DNA of 64,000 nt from Bacillota bacterium. GTDB taxonomy: Bacteria; Bacillota; Clostridia; Acetivibrionales; DTU013. Positions within the stretch are counted from its first letter, which is position 1; every line of letters starts with the position of its first letter. Where the stretch lies: positions 1 through 64,000 of the forward strand of contig JAFABI010000070.1 in the NCBI GenBank assembly GCA_023426125.1. Direction: 5' to 3'. The notes below the pieces were generated by a model. That model was not told the origin of the DNA, did not search any database, and worked only from the letters and a program-made list of their open reading frames with translations. The translations under genes and the position numbers were made by a program. Below, piece after piece: positions 17,929 to 27,670 of this stretch.

Positions 17929-18882
17929 TTATTTCTTTTCAATGGCCATATATACGTCAATTCCGTGAAATCCTCCTTTACCGGACAAAGTCAGGTGTTC
18001 TTCAAGCCATTGATGTCTGCCATAGGTATATTCGCTCTGTTCCAGCCACCTATGCATCATCTGCCAGGTTTCCCAGAGATTGCTCTTTTTTCCGTAAGTC
18101 GTGGAAGCTACCGCATATAGCCCGCCTTCAAAATCCTTTATATGCACCTTATCGTTTCCACTCAACTCCGTACCAACAATTGCCCAGGTTTCGTATCCAA
18201 ATCCCCCATTCATTTTCGGCGGCCATGGGTTTGCAAAACCAAAATACCTCGTTTTTGGAGGAATGTGCAGGTTATTATCCACAAACCATTTTCCCAACTC
18301 CTTCATGGATAGCTTTACCTCTTGCGTACCCGACAAACAACGGTATTGTTCGTACAATTGCCACGCAATCAAGCCTCCCCATGCAACCGAAACGACTCTG
18401 TCATGTTCTTCGAAAGTGTTTCCGCATTTTTTATCGTAAGCTGCAAACGAAGCAACCCGCATTGGTTCCAGGGCAACGAACCTGATATCCTCATAAGACA
18501 CTCCTGACATATCGATTCTCCTTTCCATAACGTCAAATTTTTGAACAATCCCTTCACATCTGCCATTTTTTCTATATCTGTGCGGCGATACACCAAACAT
18601 ACGGGTAAACGCTCTGCTAAACGTCTGTTGGGATTCATAACCGTAATCCATCGAAATATCCGCAATTGCCTTGTTTGTTGATATAAGCTCCAATGCAGCG
18701 CAGGACAATTTTCTTCTTCGTGCATAATTCATTACAGTATCCCCTACGATTTCATAGAACACTCTATAGAAATGCGGTAAGGAACAATACGCTTGCTGTG
18801 CCAGTTCCTCAGGACTTATTTTATTTTTAGGCCCTTGCTCAATAATCCATATCACCTTTTCGATTTCCTTAAAATAGCTCAT
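17929..18882 (-). CDS. AraC-family regulator with GyrI-like ligand-binding domain
   Basis: 317 residues. Residues ~8-105 hold the two helix-turn-helix motifs of an AraC domain: SPEELAQQAYCSLPHFYRVFYEIVG and IADISMDYGYESQQTFSRAFTRMFGVSPHRYR. Residues ~130-315 form a GyrI/SOUL-type small-molecule-binding domain (VRFVALEPMRVASFAAYDKK.. to ..DVYMAIEK). This is the Rob/BltR-like order, with DNA binding first. Such proteins sense amphipathic compounds and often control efflux genes; no exporter is adjacent, though one lies 7 kb away. SD GGAG is nine bases from the ATG. Confidence 0.88.
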   Translation of the reverse strand: MSYFKEIEKVIWIIEQGPKNKISPEELAQQAYCSLPHFYRVFYEIVGDTVMNYARRRKLSCAALELISTNKAIADISMDYGYESQQTFSRAFTRMFGVSPHRYRKNGRCEGIVQKFDVMERRIDMSGVSYEDIRFVALEPMRVASFAAYDKKCGNTFEEHDRVVSVAWGGLIAWQLYEQYRCLSGTQEVKLSMKELGKWFVDNNLHIPPKTRYFGFANPWPPKMNGGFGYETWAIVGTELSGNDKVHIKDFEGGLYAVASTTYGKKSNLWETWQMMHRWLEQSEYTYGRHQWLEEHLTLSGKGGFHGIDVYMAIEKK

Positions 18883-18966
18883 CTGATTAACTCCATTGTT
18901 TAATAATCCTATTATATCAGTTTATTACCTATTTTCTTTGCAGCAATTATCATTTTACATCAGCAA

Positions 18967-19196
18967 AAAGGCTGCTCAGGGAAATTGATATGGCTGTGCT
19001 TGTTACCGCCATAAGTGGTGCAAGTGGCAATATACAGGCCAAAGTACTGAAAAATGTTTCAAAAAAACTGGCTGTCACGCTCATTGACCAAATAGAAAGG
19101 ATAGGTACGCCCATTTTTTCGGAAATTGCAGAGTCTCAGAAACGAATCCTCACAACCATGCATAATCTCAGAAATGAAGGGGATATAATGATCTGA
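18967..19196 (+). pseudogene. FliG C-terminal domain fragment, copy 1
   Basis: The plus-strand frame reads KRLLREIDMAVLVTAISGAS then NIQAKVLKNVSKKLAVTLIDQIERIG..SEIAESQKRILTTMHNLRNEGDIMI. This follows the pattern of the flagellar switch protein FliG C-terminal domain (LLRE-D...L..AL.GAS...QEK...NMSKR....) across the whole domain. The first in-frame ATG (18990) is internal and has no SD, and no flagellar gene is nearby. The first 83 bases are 95% identical to 34132-34214. Confidence 0.65.
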
Positions 19197-19227
19197 CATT
19201 TTTTATTGTGCATTTTTGATAATCCAA

Positions 19228-19268
19228 GGTACAATATTATTGGCGCATTGTACCTATTGTTTTATAAT
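19228..19268 (+). promoter_or_regulatory. Promoter and palindromic operator of the Phd-PIN pair
   Basis: TTGGCG (19240-19245), a 17-base spacer and TATAAT (19263-19268) precede the antitoxin gene. A perfect inverted repeat AGGTACAAT / ATTGTACCT (19227-19235 and 19247-19255) flanks the -35 and enters the spacer. Binding there would block the promoter, as expected for toxin-antitoxin autoregulation. Confidence 0.7.
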
Positions 19269-19300
19269 AAACACATATATTTTTTACAGGAGTGAGTATA

Positions 19301-19528
19301 GTGAAAACAATGACTGCGAGTGAAATAAAGATAAATTTCGGTAAGTTCATTAAAAGCGCACAGGAAGAAGAGGTGATAATCAAAAAAAACGGAGTGCCTT
19401 TGCTTAGAGTTACGCCTATAAGAAAATCAAAAAAAGAGAGCATCGACGATCTATTTGATTGGGGTATAACCGGGTTAAAAGATGAACATGTATTAGATGG
19501 AATGCTGGAAAAATATTATGGCAAATAA
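19301..19528 (+). CDS. Phd/YefM-family antitoxin
   Basis: 75 residues from GTG 19301; AGGAG lies eight bases upstream and overlaps an earlier GTG at 19292, which is therefore not the start. MTASEIKINFGKFIKSAQEEEVIIKKNGVPLLRVTPI is a Phd/YefM DNA-binding fold. The C-terminal SIDDLFDWGITGLKDEHVLDGMLEKYYGK would wrap the toxin. It overlaps the PIN gene by 11 bases. It is related in type but not closely in sequence to the N-terminal domain of the Phd-Uma2 fusion 2.4 kb away. Confidence 0.85.
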   Translation: MKTMTASEIKINFGKFIKSAQEEEVIIKKNGVPLLRVTPIRKSKKESIDDLFDWGITGLKDEHVLDGMLEKYYGK

Positions 19529-19955
19529 GGTTTTTATCGATACGAACATATTATTCAATGTAATCGATGTTACAAGACAAAACTCTGATTATGTCAGGAA
19601 GATGTTTAAACTGTCGGAGAATAAGGACCTTTCTTTTTTTGTTTCAGCAATTACAATTAACAATATTCTCTATGTCCTGCAAAATAGATTTAAAATGAAA
19701 TCCTCAGACTTGAAAGAAAGGCTGAAAAAACTGTTCCAGGTCGTGGAAATTGTTCCCTACGATATGGAAGTAATCATGGATGGTTTGCGTCTTGATTTTG
19801 ACGATATTGGAGACTCATTTCAATTCGTAAGCGCATTAAAATGTGGCGCGCATTATTTGATCACAGAGGATAAAAAGTTCCTGGACATGGATTTAAAGAA
19901 TGACAAGATACAACTTATGAGTACACAGGATTTTCTTGCCTTCATGGCTGTATGA
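19518..19955 (+). CDS. PIN-domain toxin
   Basis: 145 residues from ATG 19518, inside the end of the antitoxin gene. The PIN ribonuclease acidic residues are visible as FIDTNILFNVID near the start, a central Asp/Glu region, and GDSFQFVSALKCGAHYLITEDKKF near residue 115. PIN toxins of VapC type cleave RNA and are neutralised by the cognate antitoxin. A Phd-type antitoxin with a PIN toxin is a known combination. The pair sits alone between the FliG-C relic and the end of the large carbohydrate operon. Confidence 0.85.
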   Translation: MANKVFIDTNILFNVIDVTRQNSDYVRKMFKLSENKDLSFFVSAITINNILYVLQNRFKMKSSDLKERLKKLFQVVEIVPYDMEVIMDGLRLDFDDIGDSFQFVSALKCGAHYLITEDKKFLDMDLKNDKIQLMSTQDFLAFMAV

Positions 19956-19987
19956 CGGCTTTCACTTCCTGTCCCACAAGTAAATAA

Positions 19988-21373
19988 TTAGCTTGGCCAC
20001 ACTCTATTTATGTTCCTGTAGTCCATGGATACAAGTGTGATATTTCCATCTGTTGTCAGGCTTAGTGTGTCATCATCCGGAGTAAAACCAAAACTTTCTG
20101 ACCAGGATAGAAATCCATCATTTCCGAATACTTCAAGCTGACCCCAGTCTACCAGCATCCTGATCTTAATCCTGTTGTGCAAAGGATTGAGCGGGTTATC
20201 CAACAGGGTCCTTCCGGATATATCATACGATACTGTTTTATTTGCTATATTAAAGCTTATATGTGTTGCATTAGTACCTGATACATCAAACTCGGCAGAT
20301 ATATCAAAGCATTTTGAACGGATTTCTGAAAGAAGAACACCACCGGGAGCGATGGCCTGTGTATCCCAATGCCGTACTGTACCATAAATACCGGCAATTT
20401 CGGAAATCGGTGTCCTTGCAAGCCTTATACCTTCAGGATATGTCTTGAGCTGCAACTCAACAGGGAATGTCGCACCTTTTCTGAATACCGGTGTCTCTAT
20501 CCCGGTCCCACGGCCAAGCCAAGCTATCTGAACAACCCTGTTGTCAGGGAATGTCCCCCTGTAAAAAGTGCTCGACGCATAGAAATCAGGCCCTACATCC
20601 ATACAATATGGTCCACCCGGATCGGGAGTAAATGTTCTACCATCAAAGGATCCGATATAATAGCCCCCCAGAGCGCTTTGCAGTACCCACTTCTTATTTT
20701 TCTGATTCCCGTCTACAGCAAGCTCGTACATGTCAGGACATTCAATTACTCCCCAGTCAAAGTTGCTTGCAAATATCCAGTTTTTAAGATCGGTAGAAGT
20801 ATAGAACGTTACTCCTGATGCATAACTGCTTCCCTGAAATAACACCATTATCCATTTACCGGTTTTTTCATGCCAGAATATTCGGGGGTCTCTCGGAAAA
20901 GTATCCCCAGCCAGTACTGGGTTACCGGGATAACCTTGCCATGTAGTTCCCAGGTCATTACTATAGGCAATACATGTTCCCTCTTTTGTAGCGGTATATA
21001 ATGTAACAAGTACCGGATTAAAACCTGTTTTCAGACCGGAATCATTATCTGTATCAACAACGGTAGAACCCGACCAGCAATCCCCAGGTACATTAACTCC
21101 CGGTTCAAGTATAACAGGCTGTTGTACCCAATGGATCAAATCCGTGCTTGTTGCATGTCCCCAGTGCATTGGATCGGCAGGGTAGTTTGCAGTCACACCA
21201 TGAGGATTATTTTGATATGTAAGATGGTATATTCCATTATAGTGCCATAATCCATTAATATCATTCATCCATCCGCTCTGCGAACTGAAATGATACTGTC
21301 CACGGTAGTCTTCGTCATAATTTGTATAGATATAAGGATTGTCCGGATAAACGGTACTTGATAACGTGTCCAT
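19988..21373 (-). CDS. GH32 beta-fructosidase (levanase/sucrose-hydrolase type), no signal peptide
   Basis: 461 residues from ATG 21373 (GGAGG eight bases upstream). The GH32 five-bladed propeller motifs are clear: WMNDINGL with nucleophile D38, FPRDPRIF with transition-state D162, and IECPD with acid/base E211. A C-terminal beta-sandwich follows. The enzyme removes fructose from fructans, sucrose or related oligosaccharides. With no secretion signal it should act on imported oligosaccharides. It is last in the nine-gene operon reading from 32.9 kb. Confidence 0.9.
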   Translation of the reverse strand: MDTLSSTVYPDNPYIYTNYDEDYRGQYHFSSQSGWMNDINGLWHYNGIYHLTYQNNPHGVTANYPADPMHWGHATSTDLIHWVQQPVILEPGVNVPGDCWSGSTVVDTDNDSGLKTGFNPVLVTLYTATKEGTCIAYSNDLGTTWQGYPGNPVLAGDTFPRDPRIFWHEKTGKWIMVLFQGSSYASGVTFYTSTDLKNWIFASNFDWGVIECPDMYELAVDGNQKNKKWVLQSALGGYYIGSFDGRTFTPDPGGPYCMDVGPDFYASSTFYRGTFPDNRVVQIAWLGRGTGIETPVFRKGATFPVELQLKTYPEGIRLARTPISEIAGIYGTVRHWDTQAIAPGGVLLSEIRSKCFDISAEFDVSGTNATHISFNIANKTVSYDISGRTLLDNPLNPLHNRIKIRMLVDWGQLEVFGNDGFLSWSESFGFTPDDDTLSLTTDGNITLVSMDYRNINRVWPS

Positions 21374-21410
21374 ATTAATTTCCTCCAACATTTTTCCAGA
21401 GCGCGTACAA

Positions 21411-22070
21411 TTAGTACACAATAGGAACCCACCGTAAAAATTCATCTCTGACCAGCTCATGGCCTCTTCTGTTCGGATGGTTACCCCACGAGAGCAAATC
21501 AGAAAGCTCTCCCTCATTTTTTATATAATTTTGGAATCTGGCATAACTATCAACCAATCCCACTTCATATTTCCTTGCCAGTTTTCTAGTCAGGTCAGCA
21601 TGCAGTATCAAATCAGTAACCTTTTCACATACAGCCTCACCTATATCCATCGTTGGTGTTAATAACAGTATCTTAATGTTTCTTTTCAAGCTTTGCTCAA
21701 TCATACTGCTCAATGAGGCCTCTGCTCTTTCCAGGCCTATCGTTCTATCATTAAGTCCGTAATCAATTGTCAGAATATCAGGCAGATGGCATAAAACTTC
21801 ATTCTCAAATCTTTTCAGACCCGGTTCCGATGTTTCTCCTCCAACGGCTGTGACAATAACATTGATAACTGCAAAAGGGAAACGTTCTTTTAAACCTTTG
21901 TGAATCATATGCGGATATGCATTGAATGTGTCAACCATAGGCGTTGCGAAATATCCCGAAGGAACACTGTGCCCATGACATACTATATTTATTGTCCTAT
22001 TTTGAGGCCAATGTAAATTCATTTCTTTTACCAAATCCAGCAGGTATGTATTTTTATCTGCTATGTTCAT
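21411..22070 (-). CDS. SGNH/GDSL-family hydrolase
   Basis: 219 residues. Block I is GHSVPSGY, where His replaces the usual Asp before the nucleophilic Ser (GDS to GHS). Block II Gly is in VGGETS, block III is DYGLND with the oxyanion Asn, and block V is WGNHPNRRGHEL, with the catalytic His in GNHPN. The family includes carbohydrate esterases that remove acetyl groups from sugars. Being cytoplasmic and between two GH32 genes, it may deacylate imported oligosaccharides. An AAAGGGG SD precedes the ATG by eight bases. Confidence 0.82.
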   Translation of the reverse strand: MNIADKNTYLLDLVKEMNLHWPQNRTINIVCHGHSVPSGYFATPMVDTFNAYPHMIHKGLKERFPFAVINVIVTAVGGETSEPGLKRFENEVLCHLPDILTIDYGLNDRTIGLERAEASLSSMIEQSLKRNIKILLLTPTMDIGEAVCEKVTDLILHADLTRKLARKYEVGLVDSYARFQNYIKNEGELSDLLSWGNHPNRRGHELVRDEFLRWVPIVY

Positions 22071-22143
22071 CTCTAATGCCCCTTTCTCTAATCGTTGCTG
22101 GACGCTATAAACTGTGACATCTTATATATCACCATTTGCAGGC

Positions 22144-23541
22144 CTATATGGAGACTATTTCAACGTTTTTAAATACTGCTCCTCCTTCTTCCGCAAACAA
22201 CCCCAAAATTGAGCCTTTATGTTCGTAAAAACGCCCAGTCAGGCATAAACTGTCGTTAACAAAAACTTCAATAATTGAATCTTCCATTGTTATAATACAA
22301 TTAAATTCGTCCCACTTTTCCTTTAAGGACTGTGATACCGTATTATATAAATGACCTTCCTTAACGGAACCTAATAACATTCTCTTGTCCGCAAGGTCCA
22401 ACTTCAGGCAATATCCCGTTTCCAGGTTGTCTGACATCCTTAGGAACACCCCGACTGACCTGGTATCTTCCTTTAGAGCAGCTGAAAAACGGATTTGCGA
22501 ATTCTGATTGACATCAAATATTTCCATGTAGGAGAAACCGTCATTCCATTCATTTTCAAATTCTCTTTGCTTGATGTCCCATTTACCTATTTGGGGCTTT
22601 GCGTTCAGTTTTACCGTGTTATCTCCTGAAAAAATTCTTGTTTCAGGTATTTTCACCGATAAAGCGCCATCTTTCTCCTGCACGAGCTCACGGACTGCCA
22701 TATTGCCTCCCCAAAGCAGATAAGTGCCATCTTTTTCCTCACTTTTGGACTGCACCCACCCGAATAATAAACGGCTGGTTCCATTCCACACTGTTTTGCC
22801 GGCATAAAAATGCCCGTCGTCAAGAGCCTCTATACTTGCAGACCTCCATGGTCCATCCAAGCTTTTTGCCACTCTATAGACTGTTTTAAACGTTGGAATG
22901 AATACGGAAAAAATAATATACCACCAGCCATTCCAATAAAAAACATCCGGACATTCCAGGCAATCATACATGGATGATGCCAACAATGGTTTCTTGTATT
23001 CCCAGGTTTCCAGATCCTTTGAGGCCATTACCGCCAGACATCCCTGCCGGCCTGCCGGTCTATCTTCGAGCCCTGCTGTTATAGCCATCAGGTACTCATT
23101 ATTCTCATGATTATAAAATATATGCGGATCCTTCCAATTCACATTATAAATTGTTCTGTCAGGAGCCAGAACCGGATTGCAGGGATCCTTTCCCCAATGG
23201 ACCAGATCCTTGCTGGTAGCATGGCATATAGTCTGGCGTTGTTCTTTAAGATCCTCACTCAACCAAAGTCCAAGATAATAAATATGAAACAATCCATTTT
23301 TATGTATTACACTACCGGTTCCACAAGTAAATGAATCAGGCTCCCCCTTCCCGCCAAGCGGTATGGCGACCGGCAGTTCCTCCCACGAAATCAGGTCTTC
23401 CGATACAGCATGCGCCCAGATATGCTGCCCTCCGGGAAGAAATGCGTGTCTGTCGTAAAGATAGAATAGATGGTACTTTCCCTGCCAATAAAACGGAATT
23501 ACATCCCCTAAAAAGGCATCTTTCGGTCGGTAAAAAAACAT
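22144..23541 (-). CDS. GH32-like glycosidase, paralogue A
   Basis: 465 residues from ATG 23541 (GGAG, eight bases). The usual WMNDPNG is replaced by FLGDVIPFYWQGKYHLFYL with D13 as presumed nucleophile. KDPHIF (D138) and LECPDVF (E196) give the other two acidic residues. A C-terminal jelly-roll region ends in FVNDSLCLTGRFYEHKGSILGLF, typical of GH32/GH68-clan sandwich domains. No signal peptide. It is roughly half identical to paralogue B directly upstream. The diverged first motif suggests a substrate other than sucrose or inulin. Confidence 0.82.
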   Translation of the reverse strand: MFFYRPKDAFLGDVIPFYWQGKYHLFYLYDRHAFLPGGQHIWAHAVSEDLISWEELPVAIPLGGKGEPDSFTCGTGSVIHKNGLFHIYYLGLWLSEDLKEQRQTICHATSKDLVHWGKDPCNPVLAPDRTIYNVNWKDPHIFYNHENNEYLMAITAGLEDRPAGRQGCLAVMASKDLETWEYKKPLLASSMYDCLECPDVFYWNGWWYIIFSVFIPTFKTVYRVAKSLDGPWRSASIEALDDGHFYAGKTVWNGTSRLLFGWVQSKSEEKDGTYLLWGGNMAVRELVQEKDGALSVKIPETRIFSGDNTVKLNAKPQIGKWDIKQREFENEWNDGFSYMEIFDVNQNSQIRFSAALKEDTRSVGVFLRMSDNLETGYCLKLDLADKRMLLGSVKEGHLYNTVSQSLKEKWDEFNCIITMEDSIIEVFVNDSLCLTGRFYEHKGSILGLFAEEGGAVFKNVEIVSI

Positions 23542-23575
23542 TCTGTTATCTCCTCTCACTGCAATAAAATAAATT

Positions 23576-24976
23576 TCAAAGGGAAGCAATCGATAGATTT
23601 TCGAATATGCAGCCTCCCTCTTCCACGAACAGTCCAAGGGTAGTCCCTTTATGTTCAAAAAAACGGCCGGTCAGACATACCTGTCCCCCGATAAAAGCTT
23701 CAAGGATTGAATCCTCCATCGTAATGACACAGTCAATCTCTCCTTTGATTTCCGGTATTGGCTGGGATAAAATATTATATAATTGTCCACCGTCAACAGA
23801 CGCCAGCACGGCTCTTCCGGTCTTAAGCTCCAAACGGAGGCAATAGCCGGCTGAGAGGTCTCTTTCAGTTCTTAAAAAAGCACCAACAGTATGTGTGTTC
23901 TTGGACGGTGTAAATTTCAGCACAATCTGAGAATCCGGCTTAATATTATTGACCGTCATGCATGAAAAGCCTTCCGTCCATTCATTTTCCGCTTTCCCAT
24001 CCTTCATGCTCCATTTACCCGTCAATATGCTGTAATCAGATACATCGACCATCAAACCTCTTTCTATACGTTCCTCAGGAAGCTTTACAGACAGCGAGCC
24101 GTTTTCATTTTGCACCAATTCACGTACCGAGAGATTTCCACCCCACTGCAATACGCCATTGTCCTTATTTTCACTTTTGTAAAACACCCAGCCGAACATA
24201 AACCGCCTTTTACCATCGCCCGCCGTTTTACCGGCATAAAAATTGCAGTCATCGATGGCAAATTCCCGGTCGGATATCCATGGCCCTTTCAAACTGCGCG
24301 ACCGTCGGTATATTGTTTTAAATGTAGGCGGAAAAACAGAGAATACAAGGTACCACCACCCATTCATATAGAACAGGTCGGGACATTCCATGCAATTATA
24401 TTGGAATGGTGCAAACAACGGCTTCCCCGGCTCCCATTTCTCCAGATCCTTCGATACCATTACAGCGATGCAGCCTTCATGCCCAACTGGGCCTTTTGCA
24501 TATTTTGAGGTAATAAGCATCAGAAACTCTTCCTTTTCCGCATCCCATATAATGTGCGGGTCCCGCCAGTCAACACTATATTTGTCTCTATCGGGTACTA
24601 AAATGGGATTATTGGCATCCTTTTCCCAATAGACCAAATCCGTGCTTGTGGCATGGCAAATTGTCTGTCTCTGGTCGTCAACGTTGTTATCCCTTATCCA
24701 GAGTCCGAGATAAAAAATATGAAATACTCCATTATGGTGTACTACACACCCGGTACCGCAACAAGCGGAATCAGGCTCGTCGCCTTTACCAAGCGGAATG
24801 GCAACAGGCATCTCCTCCCAATGCTTCAGGTCCTCTGAAACAGCATGAGCCCAAGAAAGCTGTCCTCCCGGCAAAAAATCATGAATGGTGACAAGATAAA
24901 AAAGATGGTATTTACCTTGCCAGTAAAACGGTATACAGTCACCGACATATGCACCATCAGGTCTGTAAAATTGCAT
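23576..24976 (-). CDS. GH32-like glycosidase, paralogue B
   Basis: 466 residues; GGAGG seven bases before the ATG. The motifs correspond one-to-one to paralogue A: YVGDCIPFYWQGKYHLFYL (D13), WRDPHI (about 139) and MECPDLF (about 197). The C-terminal half also aligns (AFIGGQVCLTGRFFEHKGTTLGLF). The pair arose by tandem duplication and is separated by 34 bases. Both are predicted cytoplasmic. Two diverged copies may split linkage or chain-length preferences. Confidence 0.82.
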   Translation of the reverse strand: MQFYRPDGAYVGDCIPFYWQGKYHLFYLVTIHDFLPGGQLSWAHAVSEDLKHWEEMPVAIPLGKGDEPDSACCGTGCVVHHNGVFHIFYLGLWIRDNNVDDQRQTICHATSTDLVYWEKDANNPILVPDRDKYSVDWRDPHIIWDAEKEEFLMLITSKYAKGPVGHEGCIAVMVSKDLEKWEPGKPLFAPFQYNCMECPDLFYMNGWWYLVFSVFPPTFKTIYRRSRSLKGPWISDREFAIDDCNFYAGKTAGDGKRRFMFGWVFYKSENKDNGVLQWGGNLSVRELVQNENGSLSVKLPEERIERGLMVDVSDYSILTGKWSMKDGKAENEWTEGFSCMTVNNIKPDSQIVLKFTPSKNTHTVGAFLRTERDLSAGYCLRLELKTGRAVLASVDGGQLYNILSQPIPEIKGEIDCVITMEDSILEAFIGGQVCLTGRFFEHKGTTLGLFVEEGGCIFENLSIASL

Positions 24977-25049
24977 GTATTAACCTCCACAAACCGTTAT
25001 GAACTAAAATTATTACCCATTCCGTATAGAGTGTTTAATGTACGGCATG

Positions 25050-27638
25050 CTATCTATCCACATATATTTCCCCGAGCTGAAAATGGTAATTTACACCGCT
25101 ATCATCCTGCCTTAATTTTGTCGCAGTTATCCTTATATATCTTGCATTTACAACGCTGCTGAACTGCAATATCTGTATTTGCGTCTCTCCAGTGGAAGGA
25201 TTGCTCGCATTATAATAATCATGGTAAACTTGTCCAGGTACAATTGTCCATATATTACCATCGTTACTGTACTCTACAGAAAAATCAGCAGGGAAGCAAT
25301 AACCCGGCCTTGGAGCAAGCTTGATCCCACTTACACCTTTGGTTTCCCCAAGATCTACACAAATCCATTCTGTACTATTTGCCGTACTATGGGCATTGCT
25401 TGACCAACAGTAGCTTCTATTACCGTCGACAGCATTGCCAGCAGCCCATCCTGATATACTTGACGAAGCAGTTGCCGAACACTTTAAATCAGAATCTACG
25501 TATATCTCACTTATCTGACAGTAGTAATAACCATTACCAGCCAGTCTGACTTTTGTCACATACAACCTTATAAACCTTGTATTGATTGGAGACCCAAACT
25601 TAAATGACTGTGTCCTATTAGGCGGTGCTGCATAATTGGTATAGGACTGTCCCGGAACGTCCGACCAGTTGGCGCCGTCACTGCTGTACTGAAATTTAAA
25701 ATCAACAGGGAAACAGGTTTGATCTGCATCCCTCGGATCAAGCCTTATACCAGTCACTGTCGTACTTATACCCTGATCGACACAAAGCCACTCCGTACAG
25801 CTGGCAGAAGAAGTATTCGCATTCCAGAAGGTTGTGCTGCTAGCATCAAGAGCATTTGTAGCATCATACCAGCTATATGTTGAAGATGTCAATGCATACG
25901 GAATTTCTTCAATATTTATTTCTGCCAACTGAAAATAGTAATTATTATTCTCATCACAGTTAATACTTGTTGCATTGACTCTTACATACCTTCCCCATAA
26001 CGGCTTGCGGAATGTGTATACATTTCTTACACAATCATCCCGTAAGGCATACGTATCAAATTCATAATCGGCATTGTACCAGTTTGTTCCATCCTTGCTC
26101 ACTTGTATGGTAAAGCCTGCCGGATAACACATCAGTGCATACTGCCGCGGAGTGAGAGTGATCCGCTTGATTGCCTTGTTCCCTCCTGTGTCAACGCAGA
26201 TCCACTCATTATTGCTGCTTGATGAGTGCGGATTACTCGACCAAAAAGTATTCACATCGGAATCAACAGCATTAGACGCATTTAGTCCCATCCCGGACAA
26301 CTGTGATGAAGCGGTGACAACGGCACAAGGCGATGTCGAATAGTTGAGCGGAGTAGCATTAAGCTGCAAGGAATCCACACTATCTCCATTTGCATTGCTT
26401 GCAATCACTACAAAATAATAAGTAGTGCCATTTGTCAATCCGCTAATTGTGTACGGACTGGATGTGATCCCCGTGACTGTAGTGGTATAGGCACCACTGG
26501 AGGTTCCATATTTAATTTTATAGTTAACACCGGAAACTGTTTCAAAATGTATATCAACACTGCCATTGTCCGGATGGACCGTATATACCTCAGGGACAGG
26601 AGGCAAACCGTTATTTGTGAATGAAATGGGATTCACATAGGTATACCATTCGCCCCATATCCATCCATAACAATAAGAAATGAAATTATTTCTTGTAATA
26701 TCCAGATGTCCTTCGGCAGTTCCACTTATACCGATATTATGGCAGTATTTTTGTATAAAATTATTGGGCACATTGGCAGGTGTAAAAACGATCCCGTCGG
26801 TTGATTCATATGCATTGACATAGCTTTCTTTGCTTCCTTTCCTGGCAGTTGATACCCCAAAAAATTTCCCGTATGCATCAATATATTTTATATCTGTTGA
26901 ATCCTCGTCGTAATACCAGTTTTTCCCCCAACTCCTGTTAATGGCGACTCCCCGGTATGTCAGACTGGCAGGCCAATTCGAATTGGCTGCAGGGTTATCA
27001 ACGGTTGCTACTCTTGTCTGGTTCAATAAATTCCCGTTTGTATCTTTGGCTATCCAGGAATAATAAATGTATAGTGTTCCATCCTTTAATACAAAGCCTG
27101 GTTCTCCAGCGCCATAACATTCGGATGGTCCTGTGTATGTAATAAATGGTGCAGGATTCCCTCCCCAACCGCTTCCATTCCATTTTTCATAAGTCCCTCC
27201 TGGAGAGGTGGAACGTGCGATACATATATTGTTATTCGTCCCTCTCGTATCCGTTGTGGTCGTGTATCCAATATAATAATATGAACCGATTTTAATGACG
27301 CCGGGATCACATGCTGAAAGTAAATCGTATGAGCCGGCGGTAGGCTCCAATGCAACGCTTTCAGTATATGTATTTGCAGGCATACCAGTATAATGCCTGT
27401 ATCTTATTGAATCCCATGCTCCTGGTATGGTTCCGGGTGAAGAAAACCACATGTCTACACTGTTATCCTCATTAATGATTATTGAAGGTCCATATCTATA
27501 ATTTTCACCGGTAGTATACGGATCAAAAATTATCCAGCCTTCCGAGGTTGAGCCATTAACCGCTCCGAATACAGTGCCGCCCATACATAACAGCATTATT
27601 AGCATTAATAAACCGGCAATAACCATTTTTTTAAGCAT
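25050..27638 (-). CDS. Secreted beta-propeller protein with FN3 and three discoidin (F5/8C) domains
   Basis: 862 residues. Residues 1-26 are a signal peptide (basic start, LLMLIMLLCMGG core, VFGA cleavage site). Residues ~30-345 form a GH43/GH117-like five-bladed propeller (repeated DGT/YYIGYT elements, SACDPGVIK, GAGEPGFVLKDGTLYIYYSW). Residues ~350-430 are an FN3 module. Three F5/8 type C (CBM32-like) domains follow (~435-575, 580-720, 725-862), each with the NAVD...W.S and RYIR/RFIR..A signatures. The propeller could cleave or just bind the polysaccharide while the discoidin modules attach it. It is the only secreted enzyme-like protein of the operon, placed directly after the permeases. 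Confidence 0.8.
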   Translation of the reverse strand: MLKKMVIAGLLMLIMLLCMGGTVFGAVNGSTSEGWIIFDPYTTGENYRYGPSIIINEDNSVDMWFSSPGTIPGAWDSIRYRHYTGMPANTYTESVALEPTAGSYDLLSACDPGVIKIGSYYYIGYTTTTDTRGTNNNICIARSTSPGGTYEKWNGSGWGGNPAPFITYTGPSECYGAGEPGFVLKDGTLYIYYSWIAKDTNGNLLNQTRVATVDNPAANSNWPASLTYRGVAINRSWGKNWYYDEDSTDIKYIDAYGKFFGVSTARKGSKESYVNAYESTDGIVFTPANVPNNFIQKYCHNIGISGTAEGHLDITRNNFISYCYGWIWGEWYTYVNPISFTNNGLPPVPEVYTVHPDNGSVDIHFETVSGVNYKIKYGTSSGAYTTTVTGITSSPYTISGLTNGTTYYFVVIASNANGDSVDSLQLNATPLNYSTSPCAVVTASSQLSGMGLNASNAVDSDVNTFWSSNPHSSSSNNEWICVDTGGNKAIKRITLTPRQYALMCYPAGFTIQVSKDGTNWYNADYEFDTYALRDDCVRNVYTFRKPLWGRYVRVNATSINCDENNNYYFQLAEINIEEIPYALTSSTYSWYDATNALDASSTTFWNANTSSASCTEWLCVDQGISTTVTGIRLDPRDADQTCFPVDFKFQYSSDGANWSDVPGQSYTNYAAPPNRTQSFKFGSPINTRFIRLYVTKVRLAGNGYYYCQISEIYVDSDLKCSATASSSISGWAAGNAVDGNRSYCWSSNAHSTANSTEWICVDLGETKGVSGIKLAPRPGYCFPADFSVEYSNDGNIWTIVPGQVYHDYYNASNPSTGETQIQILQFSSVVNARYIRITATKLRQDDSGVNYHFQLGEIYVDR

Positions 27639-27670
27639 ATATTATCCTCCCTGTCTCTTTTCGATTATCT

